DNA from: Tanytarsus gracilentus
Lineage: Eukaryota; Arthropoda; Insecta; Diptera; Chironomidae
Reading direction: 5' to 3'
Length of the DNA stretch: 64,000 nt
Assembly: GCA_038502055.1 (NCBI GenBank)
Contig: JAXRKN010000041.1
Coordinates: 459,001 to 523,000, forward strand
Part shown: positions 61,740 to 64,000 of the stretch, piece after piece
Layout: every line of letters starts with the position of its first letter
Numbering within the stretch: the first letter of the stretch is position 1
The notes under the pieces: model-generated
Told to the model about the DNA's origin: nothing
What the model saw: the letters and a program-made list of their open reading frames with translations, nothing else
Database searches by the model: none
Position numbers and translations under genes: made by a program

Positions 61740-62700
61740 AATCTACTTGTAAATGTAAATTCCCTAACTGTTAAACATATTTTTATGTTTATGGTGCTTT
61801 TTTAGCATTAATTTAATTAAATTATGCTATTGCAATCTAACTTTTACATCTAATTTTAATTGAAAATTCCCTAACGATCAAAATTTTCATAGAGGGAAAA
61901 AATCTAAATTTACTAAAATTAAAAAAAAATGGGCATGACGCCGGGGCGAAAAAATATTTCATGATTTTTCTAGATGTTTCTAGATAAAAAAAAATTTCAA
62001 AATTTTTTAAAAATTATTGAATGTCGAAATCGAAAATTTCCCTAAATCTACTAGTAAATGAAAATTCCCTAACTGTTAAACATATTTTTTATGTTTATGA
62101 TGCTTCATTTAACATTAATTTAATTAAATTATGCTACGCAATCTAACTTTTATCTCTAATCTTAATTGAAAATTCCCTAACGACTAAAAATTTAGATAGA
62201 AGTTAAAAATCGATATTTACTAAAATTAAAAAAAAATTGGGCATGACGCCGGGGCGAAAAAATATTTCATGATTTTTTAAAACGATTCTAGATACAAAAA
62301 AAAAATTTTAAAAATTTTTAAAAATTATTGAAAATGTAAATAAAAATATTCCCTAAATCTACTTAAAATGAAAATTCCCTAACTATTAAACATATTTTTA
62401 TGTTTCTGATGCTTCATTTAGCATTAATTTAATTAAATTATGCTATCGCAATCTAACTTTTATCTCTAATCTTAAATGAAAATTCCTAACGACTAAAAAT
62501 TTTGAAAGAAGGGGAAAAATCTAAATTTACTAAAATCAAAAAAAAATTGGGCATGACGCCGGGGCGAAAAGATATATCATGATTTTTTTAGACAGTTTTA
62601 AATATAAAAAAAAATTTTAAAATATTTTAAAAATTATTGAAAATTTAAAATCAAAATATTCCCTAAATCTACTAGTGAATGAAAGTTCCCTAACTAACCC
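61733..62700. repeat. Satellite-like tandem repeat, about 308-bp unit, 3 copies plus a partial
   Basis: The motif GGGCATGACGCCGGGGCGAA occurs at 61931, 62239 and 62549 (spacing 308 and 310 bp). CCCTAAATCTACT recurs near 61735, 62040, 62352 and 62661, and GTTAAACATATTTT with AGCATTAATTTAATTAAATT also recurs in each. Units differ by scattered substitutions. The array begins exactly where the element at 61075-61739 ends. Confidence 0.9.
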
Positions 62701-62903
62701 AATAAAAATAATTTAAAAGAAGCATTCTACGCGCGTTTTCCTGAAATATAATAAATGATTAAATTTAACAAAGAGCATGTTTCTTCCTAAGCTCACAACA
62801 ATTTTAAAGTTCCCTATAATAATTTTAAAACATGCTTTTTGTTTTAATTTTAAATAATTTTTAATTCATAAGGAATTATTTTAATTACAATTGATTTATC
62901 GAT

Positions 62904-63984
62904 TCATTCAATATACATAATACTGGGAATTTTGAAAAATTCTGACAGGCTTAAGAACTTTAGAATTATTAGATATTTAATATCTCTTTCCATTTTAGCC
63001 GAAAATTTCGTAAAAACTTGATTTAAAGTGCAATTTAAATCAAGAGAAAAGCCATTTAAAAATAGCTTTGGCTTTTTGTATCGCCACTTAAGGAAAAGAA
63101 AGTTAAGTTTACGATCGCACTCGAATGAATCGATAATATCAAAAGTAAACTCCAATTTTTTCAAATGCACAGAGAGAAGCTCTGGCATAAGATTAATATT
63201 TGGAGCACGCATAATAAAGCTCCCAATGAACTCAACCAAGTCCATTTTACCATCAACCCGAATAATGCTTTTTGAAATTCGAGTTTTCTTGACGGTCATA
63301 CAACCGACAAGATCAACAAGAGATGTTTCAAAAACAATGCCGACTCTCTCTCTCGGCATGTAAGCCCCGTCACCATCGTCTTCTTCACCATCGAGACACA
63401 AATTCTGTCGAACCCAGCCGCCAAACTAAAAATATTTTAAAATTCATTTTAGAACATCTCAAAAAACGTGAAGTAAAGTTATAAGTTTGAAAATTTCATT
63501 AAAATATTTTGATTTTGTCACTTTTATTATAGAATTTAACGCAAATCACTGAAATTATCTAAGATAAATTTTTTTCAAAGTGAATTTCTTCGAGATAATT
63601 GATAAATTAAAATTAAATTCAATCTAAACATATATCATCAGTAATGTTCAATTATTTTCTTTTATTTAAACAATTACCATCGAGTGCAAAAGTAGAGATC
63701 AGGAGATCAGGAGCTGAGTCAACTAATTCTGAAGTTTCAACAACTATTTCAAAATTTAAAAATTATTTAACAATAAACTTTTTTCAACTCATTAACAATC
63801 ATTTGCTTTTCTTTTTCAATCTTATCAATAAAAATATCGACGAATGTCCGTTCCATCCTGTCCTTAAATTGCCAAAGTTTCATCCATATACAAGCAAGTG
63901 CTAAACTGAAAAGATCCAAACAATTTTCGCAGATATTTTCCTCTAAGGACTCACGCATCTGACAAAATCTTTTTTCATCATCCT
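62904..63984 (-). CDS. Unidentified multi-exon gene, 3' part, running off the right edge
   Basis: A terminal exon 63425-62904, after acceptor TATTTTTAG, encodes about 173 residues starting FGGWVRQNLCLDGEEDDGDG and including YMPRERVGIVFETSLVDL and KSIIRVDGKMDLVEF. Upstream, an exon from about 63980 to 63777 encodes RFCQMRESLEENICENC, LFSLALACIWMKLWQF and DRMERTFVDIFIDKIEKEK. A small one near 63737-63672 encodes VETSELVDSAPDLLISTF. Codon use looks genuine in all three. The small exon's only good donor leaves phase 1 while the terminal exon needs phase 0, so either a micro-exon is missed or the model is wrong. I do not recognise the family, and no catalytic motif is visible. Confidence 0.5.
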
Positions 63985-64000
63985 AAAACAGCAAAAAAAC

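Overview
This window looks like nuclear DNA of a dipteran insect, probably a nematoceran such as a midge or mosquito relative; that placement is an inference. The grounds are very AT-rich DNA, many short introns (about 53-76 bp) with GTAAGT-type donors, and gene content such as a Wnt5 with the very long N-terminal extension known from flies. No bacterial features (operons, ribosome binding sites, CRISPR) are present. No species can be named from sequence alone.

Layout. (1) 944-16552, minus strand: the 5' half of a Wnt5-type gene, assembled here from four exons whose phases all agree; the rest lies beyond the left edge. Two complete genes sit inside its introns on the same strand: an intron-containing coiled-coil gene (3532-1726) in intron 3 and an iodotyrosine deiodinase (12059-11093) in intron 1. 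A possible 97-residue gene (13590-13883) lies on the opposite strand. (2) 21956-23392, plus strand: an intronless FBXL14 / partner-of-paired F-box and LRR protein. (3) About 24.8-41.7 kb: a long stretch with no gene I can support, holding several inverted-repeat mobile elements and tandem repeats. (4) 42498-41768, minus: RYBP/YAF2 Polycomb cofactor, two exons. (5) 44141-42900, minus: five-exon pancreatic-lipase-family protein. (6) 44.7-49.5 kb: two non-autonomous terminal-inverted-repeat elements, the larger with fold-back arms and a tRNA-like Pol III promoter pair. (7) 50862-51867, plus: four-exon 1-acylglycerol-3-phosphate acyltransferase. (8) 54610-56385, plus: four-exon SLC49/FLVCR-like major facilitator transporter. 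(9) 60.2-62.7 kb: repeats, including a roughly 308-bp satellite array. (10) 62.9-64 kb, minus: exons of an unidentified gene running off the right edge.

The genes do not form one pathway: they are developmental signalling (Wnt5), ubiquitin ligase substrate choice (FBXL14), Polycomb repression (RYBP), lipid metabolism (lipase, AGPAT), halotyrosine reduction and membrane transport. The most unusual content is the repeat fraction. At least six structurally distinct inverted-repeat families are present. Three of them carry related copies of one internal motif (CTGGATCTCACTTCCAG and its flank), and another carries a 17-bp minisatellite whose copy number differs between its two copies (about 20 versus 8). 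All exon coordinates were worked out by hand from splice signals and reading frames and have not been checked against transcripts.
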